Shown here: positions 15,201 to 23,298 of the stretch, in pieces
Numbering within the stretch: position 1 is the stretch's first letter
Layout: each line of letters starts with the position of its first letter
Source: Liolophura sinensis
Lineage: Eukaryota; Mollusca; Polyplacophora; Chitonida; Chitonidae
Direction: 5' to 3'
Assembly (NCBI RefSeq): GCF_032854445.1
Contig: NC_088304.1
Coordinates: 23,943,704-24,007,703, forward strand
Length of the DNA: 64,000 bases
The notes under the pieces: generated by a model
What the model was told of the DNA's origin: nothing
Seen by the model: the letters and a program-made list of their open reading frames with translations, nothing else
The model's database searches: none
Position numbers and translations under genes: made by a program

Positions 15201-18200
15201 GATTACCTATACAGGAAGTGACCATGTATAATGAATCATGATATTACCTGTACAGGAATTGACCATATATAATGTGTCATCACATTACCTGTAGAGGAAT
15301 TGACCATATATAATGTATCGTGACATTACCCGTACAGGAATTGATAATATATAATGTATCATGAGATTACCTGTACAGGAACTGATAATATATAATTGGT
15401 CATGACATTACCTGTACAGGAATTGACCATATATAATATATCATGACATTACCTGTACAGGAAGTGACCATATATAATGCGTTATGAGATTACCTGTACA
15501 GGAACTGACAATATATAATGGGTCATGAGATTACCTGTACAGGAATTGACCATATATAATATATCATGACATTACCTGTACATGAATTGACCATATGTAA
15601 TGCATCATGAGATTACCTGTAGAGGAATTGACCATATATAATGTATCATGAGATTACCTGCACAGGAAGTGACCATATATAATGTATCATGAGATTACCT
15701 GTACAAAAAATGACCATATATAATGAATCATGAGATTACCTGTACAGGAAGTGACCATATGTAATGCATCATGGCATTACCTGTACAGAAATTGACCATA
15801 TGCAATCCATCATGAGATTACCTGTACAGGAAATGACCATATATAATGTATCATGAGATTACCTGTACAGGACTTGATCATATATAATGTATCATGAGAT
15901 TACCCGTACAGGAACAGCCCATATGTAATGCATCATGACATAACCTGTACAGGAATTGACCATATATAATGTATCATGAGATTACCTCTACAGGAAGTGA
16001 CCATGTACAATGTATCATGAGATTACCTGTACAGGAAGAGATCATGTATAATGTATCATGAGATTACCTGTACAGGAAGTGACCATGTATAATGTATCAT
16101 GAGATTACCTGTACAGGAAATGACCATATATAATGAATCATGAGATTACCTGTACAGGAAGTGACCATGTATAATGTATCATGACATTACCTGTACAGGA
16201 AATGACCATATGTAATGAATCATGAGATTACCTCTACAGGAAATGACCATATATAATGAATCATGAGATTACCTGTACAGGAAGTGATCGTGTATAATGT
16301 ATCATGAGATTACCTGTACAGGAAGTGATCGTGTATAATGTATCATGAGATTACCTGTACAGGAAGTGACCATGTATAATGAATCATGAGATTACCTGTA
16401 CAGGAAATGAAAATATATAATGAATCATGAGATTACCTGTACAGGAAATGACCATATATAATGAATCATGAGATTACCTGTACAGGAAATGACCATATAT
16501 AATGAATCATGAGAGTACCTGTACAGGAAGTGACCATGTATAATGTATCATGAGATTACCTGCATACCAACTGTCCATATGCAATGTACAATGTATACCA
16601 TGTATTTACCTGTACAGGAACAGCCCATATATAATGCATCATGAAGAAGAGATTATGTAGGAAGTAGGCGTCTGTGGACATGTAGTTGAGAATCTGGCCT
16701 GTGGAAAGCTTGTCGGACGATAACATCAGAGTGGATAAACGCAGGGCCTTCTCGTACACCATACCCTGCAAAGACGACATAAATTATTGTAGCAAATGCT
16801 GTGGTAAGAAACTGACAGTATATGTATTTTAATGTAATAAAGTTCTCTGACATGTTGTTGTTGTTAGCTGCTGAATCCTTAGAACTCTTAAGGAAACGAA
16901 GGCAAGAAAAGTTATTAATTGCACTGTTAACCAGAATCGCTATCTGCCAACGTGCAAGGCTGTACTCCTTGCATGTTTGGTGAGGGAGGTAGCTTATCCA
17001 AAGCACAATGACCAATGAGAGGCCTACAACCTTCTCTGCGTTGTGGTAAGTAGCTGTGTACAAAAATCCACCATGTGAAAGGTAACTACAGTGATTGAAA
17101 AAGACCACCATTGGTAGAACCTACTGAAATAGTTTTTGAATTTCCTTTTTCCTTTCATTATTTTTATTTGGACATGTTATGTGGGCTTTTAGCACATTAG
17201 TGCATGCTAGTATATCTCGAAATTGTAAATTTACAACATAACTAACCCGGCACTTTCACTTGCAGTTCGCAGCAGAATGACCACAAGTTATTGCACATGA
17301 TGCAAAAAAAAAAATTTCTGTACTTATATATTATAATATATGATGTTAGGACAACCGCTTGCCTCTAAAAATGCATTTTATGGGGCAAGATTAGAGTCAT
17401 TTTCCAAGTTGACTGTAGCATTGATTAATTTATAGAGTTTCTACCTGTACAGAATTCCTCAGCCTAATGGCCTCTCTGATCACAAGAAAATGGTGATTTT
17501 GAAGGAATGTCTTCTGCAGCAAACAGGTGAAAAAGAGGGTCGCGGACAGTACGTAGCCATTGCTGAAGAAACTGTCCACGTGGACATACCTGTCAACCTG
17601 AAACAAAACAATATGTGAGTGATTAATGAACTTATGTCAGGTATCTTCATCATCATGGTTTTAGGTCTTGCTGACTTAACTGGCGACATTGGCATGTATG
17701 TAGCTGCAACTCTGAAACAAGACAATCATCGAATGATCGATTGATTTATGTCTGATAATACAGTCATTGCTCAGAAAACTGTCCACATGCACATAGCTGT
17801 CTGGAAAAAAAAAACAACACAAAAAATGTTTCAATGACTGAATTATTCCTGATAAAACTGACACAAGACAATTTTGATTAGACAAGATTGATTTATATCA
17901 TTGTAGCACATAGGCATGGGTGACGAAGGGTTCATATAGGCATACATGTACCTGCCATTCTGGACCAAAGGTCATGATTGATTTACGTGAGAAAATTTCT
18001 ACAACTTTTCATCCATGAAATTTCTCCTCAAAAAAGTTCTCCTCTAAAAAGCGATTTCTATGACTCCCTGAGAACACAGCCTTACTGTAGCGTTGTGGGT
18101 GACATTATCCAGCACCGTCCTGTCCCTGGTCACATAGGCATAATCCACAATAGCCTCAATAAACCATGGTCCCACAAAGCCCAGCAGGTCCCCCAGCAGT

Positions 18201-21200
18201 TTGTAGACCCCTGCTAGTGCCAGCATTGGCCAGAAGGCCTTCAGGTAACTCCGTGTTAAGGATGGCTCTCCTCCACGATTACCTGCCCGTATCTGCAGCG
18301 AAAACATTACAAATCAATGATACACGGGAGGTATCAGTGAGGCTGATTTTTCATGTTTTTCTAGGACCATTTTTATAAAGCTTCGAAAGACATGCATCTC
18401 ATAAATTTCATTTGGTACGGCAATGTCATTTTGCGAGAAAAGCAAAATGAAAAATTGATTTATGAAATATTAATAAGTGGACCCTTCTCTGTTCAATACA
18501 CACTCATCAGAAGAGAAGTATTCAAACCGTTAAGTATGACATTATTACAAATCTCTCTGCTCTTCACAATATTATAGACACCGTATATATGCAAATCACT
18601 ACCCAGCGTAACCAATAACATAACAAGGTTTTGACATTTACATGTAAGATACGCACTTAGCCATTTTCTTTCTTTGATTTGTTGCTTTTTGCAGTTGTTA
18701 TTACTGGTAAATTTATATTAAAGAATGTTTCACAATAGCAGCTAGTGTATTTATGGATTTCAGAGTAATAAACCACGTGATTTGGTGCTTTCCTGATGGA
18801 CCCAAGTTCGACATATGTCATAATATAAAGCGGTCTCTGACAGACTTCATGTAAGACCACATGAACTTAGTAACTCCTTGGTCAAGACCTAGTAATACAT
18901 GTATATTCATTTTGTTTACTTATTCGCTTGTTCTTTAACACTGTTTGACACTGTCAAGGGTCTCTCAGCCAGAGCGAACAAGAGATTTATCCATTTGAGC
19001 CAGAAAGCGAGGTTTTGGCAAATCTATATTAAATATCCAGCCAGTAAATTCACTGATGCACACACTATTTACCTTCTCCTCTTCAAAGGTTCTGTGGAGT
19101 TTAGCCAGGTTTGTTTTCGCATGTTCAGTCTGAAACACAAAAAAAAATTTTTTTTAAACTTATTTAATGTACTACATGTAGGTATAAATGTACTGGACAA
19201 TTTCTGAGTTTGCAGAGTACTTAATCATTTTAATTAAGCTAAGTTGTTGCAGAAGTGTGCGAGCGGGTGATCACATAGCGATCTTAGACTTTCAAATCAC
19301 TTTAAAATTGTTATTTCTTACGTGACAATCTAAAACTATTACTTGACAACATAAATTCTGCTAAAGTTATTGTTAAACAAATTTGATATAAAATAACGGA
19401 AAGAAACATACCAAGTTTTTTGACTGAAATTTTGACTTTAGTCTGAGATCGCTACGTGATACGAGGGTTTGAACTCCCATCATACGAACCCTAGTTTCTT
19501 TCCGACAGACAAAATGTTATTTTTGCATAATAGTTTAATTAATAATTCACACTGTCTCTATTGACTTCAGCTTAGAGATTGATTTGGTGATTTTGAGTTT
19601 GAAGATGAATAAAACTGAAATGAAAAGCATCAAATATGATGCAAATTTCAAAAATGGGCTTAATAAATGATTGATGTATTAATCTATTAATTCAGTTATT
19701 TATTCATGTTCCTTCTTCTTTTCATGATTTTGGGCCAACTGTATTAACCGCATTTCACTTGTTACATAGGAGCATATAATGTACAGCAGGATTTTTCAAA
19801 AAGGGCAAGTAACAGGTTGCAGACAGCTGCCTACTGCCTTCCATGTAGCCGTCTACTTTGGGTGCTCTGACCATTTCATCAATAGTAATTGTGACATAAT
19901 TTCTTTGAATTGAGCCACCTACTTTTGAGCTCTGATCTCCTTCTCAAATTACAAATGAAAACCCTGGTACAGTGTAGTCAATCACATTATTTCAGCCCAT
20001 GGGCAGTAACTCATTTGGAATCTTCTATGACTGGAATTATGAAATCAATTCTTAAATTCTTAAAAATACACTGAATAGTGGAAAATTTTCAATCCAGAAA
20101 CAGCTGTAGCTGCTACCAATGTCTTTTTTGTTAAACATGAACCTAGCGTATTGACCACACTTACGCTTGGTAGTCGCCCAAGGTGTTGCAGGTCCAGCAC
20201 GTGTTTGTACCCTTCCCTCAACAAGCCTAAGATCCACCAGAAAGTTGCCTTAGACAGAAAGTTTACGTAACTATAGATGTAACGTGTCTCCGCAATCTCA
20301 TCAAGGGGTTGGAGCAGATTCTTCTCCTTGAACAGGGCGTAACGCTGAAACAGGTTAAAATGTAAAGTGTATGTCCTGCATGAAATTGGATGCACATTTG
20401 TGATAAAAAAAAAACCTGGTCAAAATTAAAAAACCAGTAACCTGCATATGTAGAATAGTGCCCTTACCACATAACTAACAGTTCATTTCACTTTAGGGTC
20501 ACACTCTGTAACCATAAATTTGGGTTAAACTTTGTCAAATATCCTCTTTTTCGGTGCACTGACCTCCCAGTCATAGTTGGGAAGTCGATGATACGAAAGT
20601 GAGGCTCTTGTACTTAGCCTTGTGAAAAATGTGCAGCCACATTTGGCGCCATTGAAAAAAAAAGTGTTTTGCTTCTCGCAGAATGCGAGTACAGTATCTC
20701 TATGTTGGATCTTCCTACAAAAAGAAAACAGCCTTTTTCGAAGTATATAACTTTCCGACAAAGTTGCTAAGGGTATAGAAGAATATTATTTTTCTTGCTG
20801 TGATTGGGACTGTATGTCATAACACAGGAGTGGTTTCAGACCAAATCATCAAAAAAGATCAGATCAGATCGATGTTGTTGTTGGAGCACGTTAGACAAGA
20901 TAATTCTATTCTGAATGATACTAACGATGTTTTTTGGAGAGAAATAAACTATATTTTGGAATGGGTTTGAGAGTGTTTACCTGGCGGAAAGGTATTACAT
21001 AACCAGGAGAACAAAACAAAAGATCACAAGGTTGAGTATAGGTGGATCCTTCTGCACCTGGCGTCGGATGCAGGTGGGGCTAGAATAGGCAGGTTGGATA
21101 AGCTACATGAAAACAATTTCTGATTGTGGCAAAAGAATTATATGTCAATATTTCCACATGTATTTCCATCTTCCAGCAAACAACATGGTTTAAGGCTCAA

Positions 21201-22468
21201 AATGCTTGGTCATTCACTCATTTTTAAGACAAAAAACAAGATAATAATAAAAAAATGATGACCGCAAATTGAGGCCAATTCATCAAACAGACGACTTTGT
21301 ATCATGTAAATATATCTTATCTCACACATAAAGATTACTGTATAGTATCCACTACCATATTGTTTAACAATCTCATAAATGGAATGTAATACATAATACA
21401 CATTTACATCAGTTTCGAGTTGTGATGAATTCATCACTCTGAAGAGCATAAATTATCAAACATTTTACCACTTGCCCTTAAAATTCTAGGCAAATTAAAC
21501 AAATGCTTCAGTTTTCAGAAAATATGTGAAACTGAACATCAGTCATGACAGCCCACCATCATGACCATGGCGTTACAGTTAGCTTACTGTCTTTACTTGG
21601 CTTTGTGTCAATCAAAGGAAGTACTAGAGCTCTACGTTTCATATACGGGTGACCTGCCTTCGGTTGGAACTGGGATTTCCCCTTTTTTTGGCCACAAACT
21701 CTTTGAAAATGTGACATTATCAAAAATTAACAATTTTAAATGAAAAGTGCAAATTGTTCAATGGCCAACTCCAATTTTCGACAGATATTGAGGCTGGAAG
21801 GAAAACTTAGGAATCCAGCATCATTTGTTTAACCTCTGGGCTACAGCAATGCTGTAACCTTTTATCATGCTCCATTTGTCGTCTCATTTCCTCGTTTTTC
21901 TCACCTGAATCCTAAGCACATTGAGCTCAATTAGGAGGAGGACTGAGTAGAAGACTATACCGATTAACGTAAGCCAGAAACGGACATCTGTCAGTTCTAC
22001 ACCATCTGAGGTTATAGACACGATTTTCAGAATTTTACACGTCACAGAACCTGACCAGTATAGTAACAGTAAGACTAGGAATCGAGGGGAGTTCCACATT
22101 TCCACACTGTGATAGTATGCGATGCTGATGCCAGTACTGATTGTGGAGATACACTGTGGAATGAACACGTGATATCTGAGATGGCCGGGGTCCAAGGAGG
22201 CAAGTAAAACTCCTTCTGCAATCTCCACAACGTTCAGACACAACAAACTCAGCGTGATGATCCATCGTAGAGTGTGGCCTTGAAAGTGCACCCAGGTTAC
22301 GATGTTTAGCTTCCCAAAGAATGAATGTCTCCAAGCAACTAGGATAGATACGCTGATCAAGAAAAACACGCTGTGAGGAATGATGTTAAGAACATCAACG
22401 TAACACTCATTAGCCAAAACGCCCGTTTCCACACTGAGTGCATTGGTAGACGGGCCACAAAACCCCAT
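152..22468 (-). CDS. ABCC8/ABCC9-like: Sulfonylurea-receptor-like ABC transporter, subfamily C (15 exons, 3' end off window)
   Basis: Fifteen minus-strand exons join in phase (listed separately) into about 939 residues. The N-terminus is diagnostic: Cys4 and Cys22 flank a segment ending [17 protein letters not shown], which matches the start of SUR1/SUR2 rather than of other MRPs. Five hydrophobic TMD0 helices follow, then the L0 linker (about 189-270), the first six-helix domain (about 300-590), a long Ser-rich linker, and NBD1 with Walker A GQVGSGKS (Lys about 830), Q-loop AQKPW (Gln about 861) and signature LSGGQ (about 916-920). By family knowledge SURs sit in the membrane with Kir6 channels and couple ADP/ATP to KATP gating. 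Walker B, TMD2 and NBD2 must lie left of position 1. The stretch before Walker A is about 110 residues longer than in mammalian SUR1. Another TMD0-bearing ABCC is the alternative, but TMD0 argues for SUR. Confidence 0.88.
739..823 (-). CDS. SUR-like exon 14 (NBD1 helical subdomain)
   Basis: 85 nt, phase 2 to 0, acceptor TTGTTAG|GTA and donor AAG|GTATTC. It encodes [20 protein letters not shown] and DLTEIGEK, matching the [24 protein letters not shown] region of SUR1. Found by splice signals and phase. Confidence 0.88.
988..1422. mobile_element. MITE-like foldback element, ~75-bp terminal inverted repeats
   Basis: The left end (GGCAAAAACC... at 989) and right end (...TAATCTTTGCC near 1421) are inverted copies over about 75 bp, including a near-identical core AGACCATTAAAAACTGTCCA. 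About 435 bp with no coding content. Probably a non-autonomous DNA transposon; family unknown. Confidence 0.75.
1505..3609. repeat. 43-bp minisatellite, ~49 copies, in intron 13
   Basis: Uninterrupted head-to-tail units of 43 bp containing TTATTAGGCAATGAGCAT and ATACCCCATGCCCATATG. Variants alternate (GAGTTATTAGG / GACTTATTAAG; CATTCCTC / CATCACTC / CATCCCTC). Repeated variant orders in the middle suggest multi-unit duplications. No unique spacers, so not CRISPR. Confidence 0.97.
3712..3912 (+). mobile_element. tRNA-headed SINE (family A), diverged
   Basis: It contains GTTAGCATGCTAGCGCAGT, a B-box-like GAGTTCAAGTCCAGC and the body motif AAGTGAAATATTCTTGAGTA. These are shared with the near-complete copy at 49609-49866. 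Confidence 0.75.
4342..4437 (-). CDS. SUR-like exon 13 (NBD1 Q-loop)
   Basis: 96 nt, phase 2 to 2, acceptor TTTTAG|AGG and donor AAA|GTGAGT. It encodes [20 protein letters not shown] then NNILGGQPF, the Q-loop and following region of an ABCC NBD1. Confidence 0.92.
4851..4965 (-). mobile_element. Family A SINE, 3' part
   Basis: TTTATTTATTTG tail followed by GGTGTTTTATGCCGTATTC and GAATATTTCATTTATAC, then GAAACCCATGACCATTTGCA. Inverted relative to the gene-sense copies; the head is missing. Confidence 0.75.
5486..5591 (-). CDS. SUR-like exon 12 (NBD1 Walker A)
   Basis: 106 nt, phase 1 to 2, acceptor TTACAG|GTAAGC and donor CCG|GTAATT. It encodes [20 protein letters not shown] and [14 protein letters not shown]. 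Walker A GxxGxGKS is intact. Confidence 0.93.
5636..5660. repeat. (GTAAT)n microsatellite
   Basis: Four to five perfect 5-bp repeats of TGTAA near 5636-5660 in intron 11. Confidence 0.8.
7163..7694 (-). CDS. SUR-like exon 11 (Ser-rich linker and start of NBD1)
   Basis: 532 nt, phase 0 to 1, acceptor CACAG|TTT and donor GTCG|GTGAGT. About 135 residues are Ser/Lys/Asp-rich and probably disordered (for example [14 protein letters not shown]), followed by [12 protein letters not shown] and [12 protein letters not shown], the first strands of NBD1. The linker is much longer than in mammalian SURs. Confidence 0.87.
7788..7949 (-). mobile_element. Family A SINE, 3' two thirds
   Basis: TATTTATTTGATTGGTGTTT, GCCGTACCCAAGAATATTTC, GGCGGCCAGCATTATGGTGG, and GGGGGAAACCCACGACCATC up to GAAGCCAGCC. 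The tRNA-like head is truncated. Confidence 0.88.
8051..8126 (-). mobile_element. Family A SINE tail fragment
   Basis: TTTATTTATTTATCTGCTTGG, then GTACTCAAGAATATTTCTCC and a degenerate stretch. Only the 3' ~75 bp remains. Confidence 0.6.
8375..8635 (-). CDS. SUR-like exon 10 (end of TMD1)
   Basis: 261 nt, phase 0 to 0, acceptor TATAG|ACC and donor GAG|GTCAGT. It encodes [20 protein letters not shown] and [18 protein letters not shown], the final TMD1 helix and the RVSxxRIxxFL segment typical of ABCC proteins. It then continues into an acidic linker. Confidence 0.9.
8855..9580. repeat. Degenerate short-period repeat (about 20-24 bp) in intron 9
   Basis: Long run of imperfect units built from ACTAGTGGCA, CACTACAGGCAAA and related words. 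The period is uneven and the array decays at both edges. No coding signal. Confidence 0.85.
9757..9797 (-). CDS. SUR-like exon 9 (41-nt small exon)
   Basis: 41 nt, phase 1 to 0. With the split codon it encodes [14 protein letters not shown], fitting the fifth TMD1 helix. Acceptor TTTTTCAG|ATT and donor ATT|GTAAGT. Recognised only because the phases of exons 8 and 10 require it. Confidence 0.78.
10620..11668 (-). pseudogene. Non-LTR retrotransposon (LINE) reverse-transcriptase remnant
   Basis: Minus-strand translation gives [18 protein letters not shown] and [11 protein letters not shown] (equivalent of the RT FADD motif), continuing after a SINE insertion with [13 protein letters not shown], then [16 protein letters not shown] and finally [11 protein letters not shown]-type sequence (here [20 protein letters not shown]) with KIILGCKI and [10 protein letters not shown]. 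This order is the C-terminal half of jockey/CR1-type RTs. The second catalytic Asp is replaced by Asn (FAND). The copy is broken by a SINE (11383-11559), a second-family SINE scrap near 11044-11090, and stops. The 5' half and endonuclease are absent. Dead element in intron 8 of the ABCC gene. Confidence 0.85.
11383..11559 (-). mobile_element. Family A SINE inserted in the LINE remnant, with 12-bp target duplication
   Basis: Tail TATTTATTCATTTATCTG, body GTACTCAAGAATATTTC-like, ending in GAAGCCAGCATGAGCTGG. The 12-bp word AGCACTACAATG flanks it at 11371-11382 and 11560-11571. Removing it restores the RT reading frame. Confidence 0.92.
11693..11840. repeat. ~13-bp minisatellite (GTATGTGATACAA)
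   Basis: Repeats of GTATGTGATACAA with variants; a few more units reappear at 12016-12045 on the other side of a SINE. The SINE therefore inserted into a pre-existing array. Confidence 0.8.
11841..12015 (-). mobile_element. Family A SINE, internally deleted
   Basis: Complete tail and head (ending GCCACAGAGGCCCCC at 12015) but missing the middle about 80 bp. It lies about 35 nt inside the intron from the exon 8 donor. Confidence 0.88.
12051..12213 (-). CDS. SUR-like exon 8 (TMD1 cytoplasmic loop)
   Basis: 163 nt, phase 0 to 1, acceptor TTTGCAG|CAC and donor TGG|GTAAGA. It encodes [20 protein letters not shown] then KLFTWETLF, the conserved ERxKxxxExxxGIxxLKLxxWE loop of ABCC proteins. SINE copies lie within about 35 nt of the donor and 16 nt of the acceptor. 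Confidence 0.92.
12229..12436 (-). mobile_element. Family A SINE next to exon 8 acceptor
   Basis: Tail TATTTATTTATTTAACTGAA, body CACAAGAATATTTCGCTTAT, and head with GAGCTGGACTTGAACTCGC. The tail begins only about 16 nt upstream (in gene sense) of the exon 8 acceptor. Confidence 0.85.
12846..13221. repeat. 29-bp minisatellite, ~13 copies, in intron 7
   Basis: Units contain TGATCAGTTACTATG and CACCTGATGTTTG, very homogeneous (T/C variants at one site; one unit short by 2-3 bp). Recent expansion. Confidence 0.96.
13290..13320. repeat. (AT)n simple repeat
   Basis: ATATATATATATATATATA run between exons 7 and 8. Confidence 0.9.
13373..13526 (+). mobile_element. Family A SINE, 3' two thirds
   Basis: GGGAAGGTTTGTCGGCAACC, GATGGTCGTGGGTTTCTC, CCACCATAATGTTGGCCGC, GTGAAATATTCTTGAC, and an AATAAATAAATAAAT tail. 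Confidence 0.88.
13938..14072 (-). CDS. SUR-like exon 7 (TMD1)
   Basis: 135 nt, phase 0 to 0, acceptor TTGTAG|ATG and donor CTG|GTGAGA. It encodes a transmembrane hairpin, [20 protein letters not shown] followed by [13 protein letters not shown], matching [20 protein letters not shown] of SUR1. Confidence 0.9.
14257..14525. mobile_element. MITE-like inverted-repeat element
   Basis: Left arm AGGTGCTCAGACATTTGAG followed by GGTGGGCTTTATGGACCATA is mirrored by TATGGCTCATAAAGCCCACC and ATTCAAATATCTGAATGCCT at the right end. About 270 bp, non-coding. Confidence 0.72.
14749..16560. repeat. 41-bp minisatellite (~40 copies) derived from the exon 6 splice junction
   Basis: Head-to-tail 41-bp units read on the plus strand as ATTACCTGTACAGGAATTGA then CCATATATAATGTATCATGAG. 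The array abuts exon 6 of the ABCC gene, and each unit is a diverged copy of that exon's last ~35 nt plus the CAG|GTAAT donor. A SINE at 14820-14950 splits off the first two degenerate units. Confidence 0.95.
14820..14950 (+). mobile_element. Family A SINE fragment inside the 41-bp array
   Basis: CGTGATTATCCCATGGTTCT, TTCTTCCCACCGTAATACAG, GTGAAATATTCTTGAGAATG, and an AACAAATAAATC tail. Minisatellite units resume on both sides. Confidence 0.8.
16610..16765 (-). CDS. SUR-like exon 6 (TMD1)
   Basis: 156 nt, phase 0 to 0, acceptor TTTGCAG|GGT and donor GTACAG|GTAAAT. It encodes [20 protein letters not shown], then [20 protein letters not shown], ending with the IWAVPVQ helix start. The last ~35 nt plus the donor are the parent of the adjoining 41-bp minisatellite. 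Confidence 0.9.
17445..17597 (-). CDS. SUR-like exon 5 (TMD1)
   Basis: 153 nt, phase 0 to 0, acceptor TTTCAG|GTT and donor CAG|GTAGAA. It encodes [20 protein letters not shown] and the following [20 protein letters not shown], aligning with the second TMD1 helix. A decayed copy of its 5' end lies upstream at about 17691-17811. Confidence 0.9.
17691..17811 (-). pseudogene. Decayed duplicate of exon 5's 5' end (ABCC gene)
   Basis: The minus strand encodes [12 protein letters not shown], close to [12 protein letters not shown] of exon 5, preceded by a strong pyrimidine tract and CAG. The surrounding intron words (CTGAAACAA.ACAAT, GATTGATTTATGTC) are duplicated too, so the unit includes exon and flank. 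It lacks the rest of the exon and a donor; splicing it in phase 0 hits a stop. Further fainter copies extend to about 17990. Confidence 0.7.
18086..18292 (-). CDS. SUR-like exon 4 (start of TMD1)
   Basis: 207 nt, phase 0 to 0. It encodes [20 protein letters not shown] followed by [20 protein letters not shown], matching the first TMD1 helix of SURs (ADLLGFAGPL). Donor ACA|GTAAGG. Residues about 268-336. Confidence 0.9.
19073..19129 (-). CDS. SUR-like exon 3 (L0, 19 codons)
   Basis: 57 nt, phase 0 to 0, acceptor GTTTCAG|ACT and donor AAG|GTAAAT. It encodes [19 protein letters not shown], an amphipathic charged helix in the position of the L0 lasso region. Too short for an ORF scan; found from splice sites and phase continuity. 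Confidence 0.75.
19268..19475. mobile_element. MITE-like element (family M1)
   Basis: Terminal inverted repeats CACATAGCGATCTTAGACT and AGTCTGAGATCGCTACGTG around an AT-rich core. A second copy with the same core words (GTTATTTCTT, ATAACGGAAA) lies at 27360-27565. Confidence 0.75.
20165..20344 (-). CDS. SUR-like exon 2 (L0 linker)
   Basis: 180 nt, phase 0 to 0, acceptor TTTCAG|CGT and donor AGC|GTAAGT. It starts RYALFKEKN and contains [11 protein letters not shown]-type sequence (here [16 protein letters not shown]), the L0 segment that follows TMD0 in SURs and MRPs. Residues about 189-248. Confidence 0.88.
21905..22468 (-). CDS. SUR-like exon 1 (TMD0)
   Basis: The start ATG lies in a good context (GCACCATGG). 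The exon encodes residues 1-188, the whole five-helix TMD0, in one piece. It ends LRIQ at CAG|GTGAGA, phase 0. Hydrophobic segments include [35 protein letters not shown] and [20 protein letters not shown]. The paired cysteines 4 and 22 correspond to the extracellular cysteines of mammalian SURs. Confidence 0.9.
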
Positions 22469-23228
22469 GGTGCTGCAGCTAAAACAGTCAGGCTATATGT
22501 ACTTCATCCTGCAAGCTGTGACTGTGAGTCTGAGTGCTTTTGTTTGTGGGCTTATTATAATGCCATCGGTAGATATTTTACAAGCCCTGTCAGTTGGATC
22601 TATTCCCATCCAATCATTGAAGCAGAGAAAAAAAAATCACATATGAGTGTCATCAAAGTGAGGGACTGGAACACCTGTATTTTTTCAGCGCTTTTTCTAA
22701 CTGTTTAACTACGGCTAAAGGGCCGTAGCTGGAAATGATTGATGACCATGGGTAACCATTGATCGCCTTCGTTCTGCACCGCCTTGTATCGTTGTCAGTC
22801 GCAGTTAAATATGCACTTGCAATGATTTCAACTGCAGTTCGCACAAATGGAAGATTTTCGCGTGAGTTTGATTTACATCCTCGTATCAAAATTACATGTA
22901 GTATCCTGCACAACGTGCCAATCGCCCGCCCAACAACATCTCCGCTTGTGTCATCCGCATTTCCGGTCGCAATGTAGTACAGGTTTAGCTCGCGATATCG
23001 GGCGCGTAGGAAATCTGATACGAGCTACAGGATCCATTATCTTTGACATGCATTGCTATTTTTCATCAATAGGTACACAGCAGGTCCAAGCCGTATAGAA
23101 TCGATCACAGATCCTTGCGCACCTGCCCTGTTGTTGATATCTGACGTTGTTGCTGCACGTTGTCAGACAGGTAGCCGAAGAAAAGTGAAAATAACTTAAC
23201 ACTATAACTGCACGGAAAAGTAGCCAGG
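22469..23228. promoter_or_regulatory. Divergent intergenic region between the ABCC gene and SPT4
   Basis: About 760 bp separates two oppositely directed start codons. It is expected to hold both 5' UTRs and a possibly shared promoter. It is relatively GC/CpG-richer near 22980-23020 (CGCGATATCGGGCGCGTAG). No clear TATA box seen. This is inferred from gene layout only. Confidence 0.5.
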
Positions 23229-23298
23229 ATGTCGTTAGAAACTGTTCCAAAGGAACTGAGGAACTTAAGAGCCGTGCCTCCTATGTTCACTAGTAAAG
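23229..23298 (+). CDS. SPT4 exon 1 (contains +1 frameshift)
   Basis: 70 nt where 69 (23 codons) are expected; donor AAAG|GTAAAA. Frame 1 starts [15 protein letters not shown]. After the extra G near 23274 the conserved CLLCSLVK continues in the next frame. Confidence 0.85.

Noticed and set aside
20940-21110. Possible extra ABCC exon between exons 1 and 2
   Set aside because: Exon 1 joins exon 2 in phase with a continuous SUR-like alignment (LRIQ-RYALF), so no exon is needed. The segment gives no ABCC-like translation.
22373-22708. Plus-strand ORFs over the ABCC first exon and 5' region
   Set aside because: Antisense shadow of a strongly conserved coding exon; no independent support.
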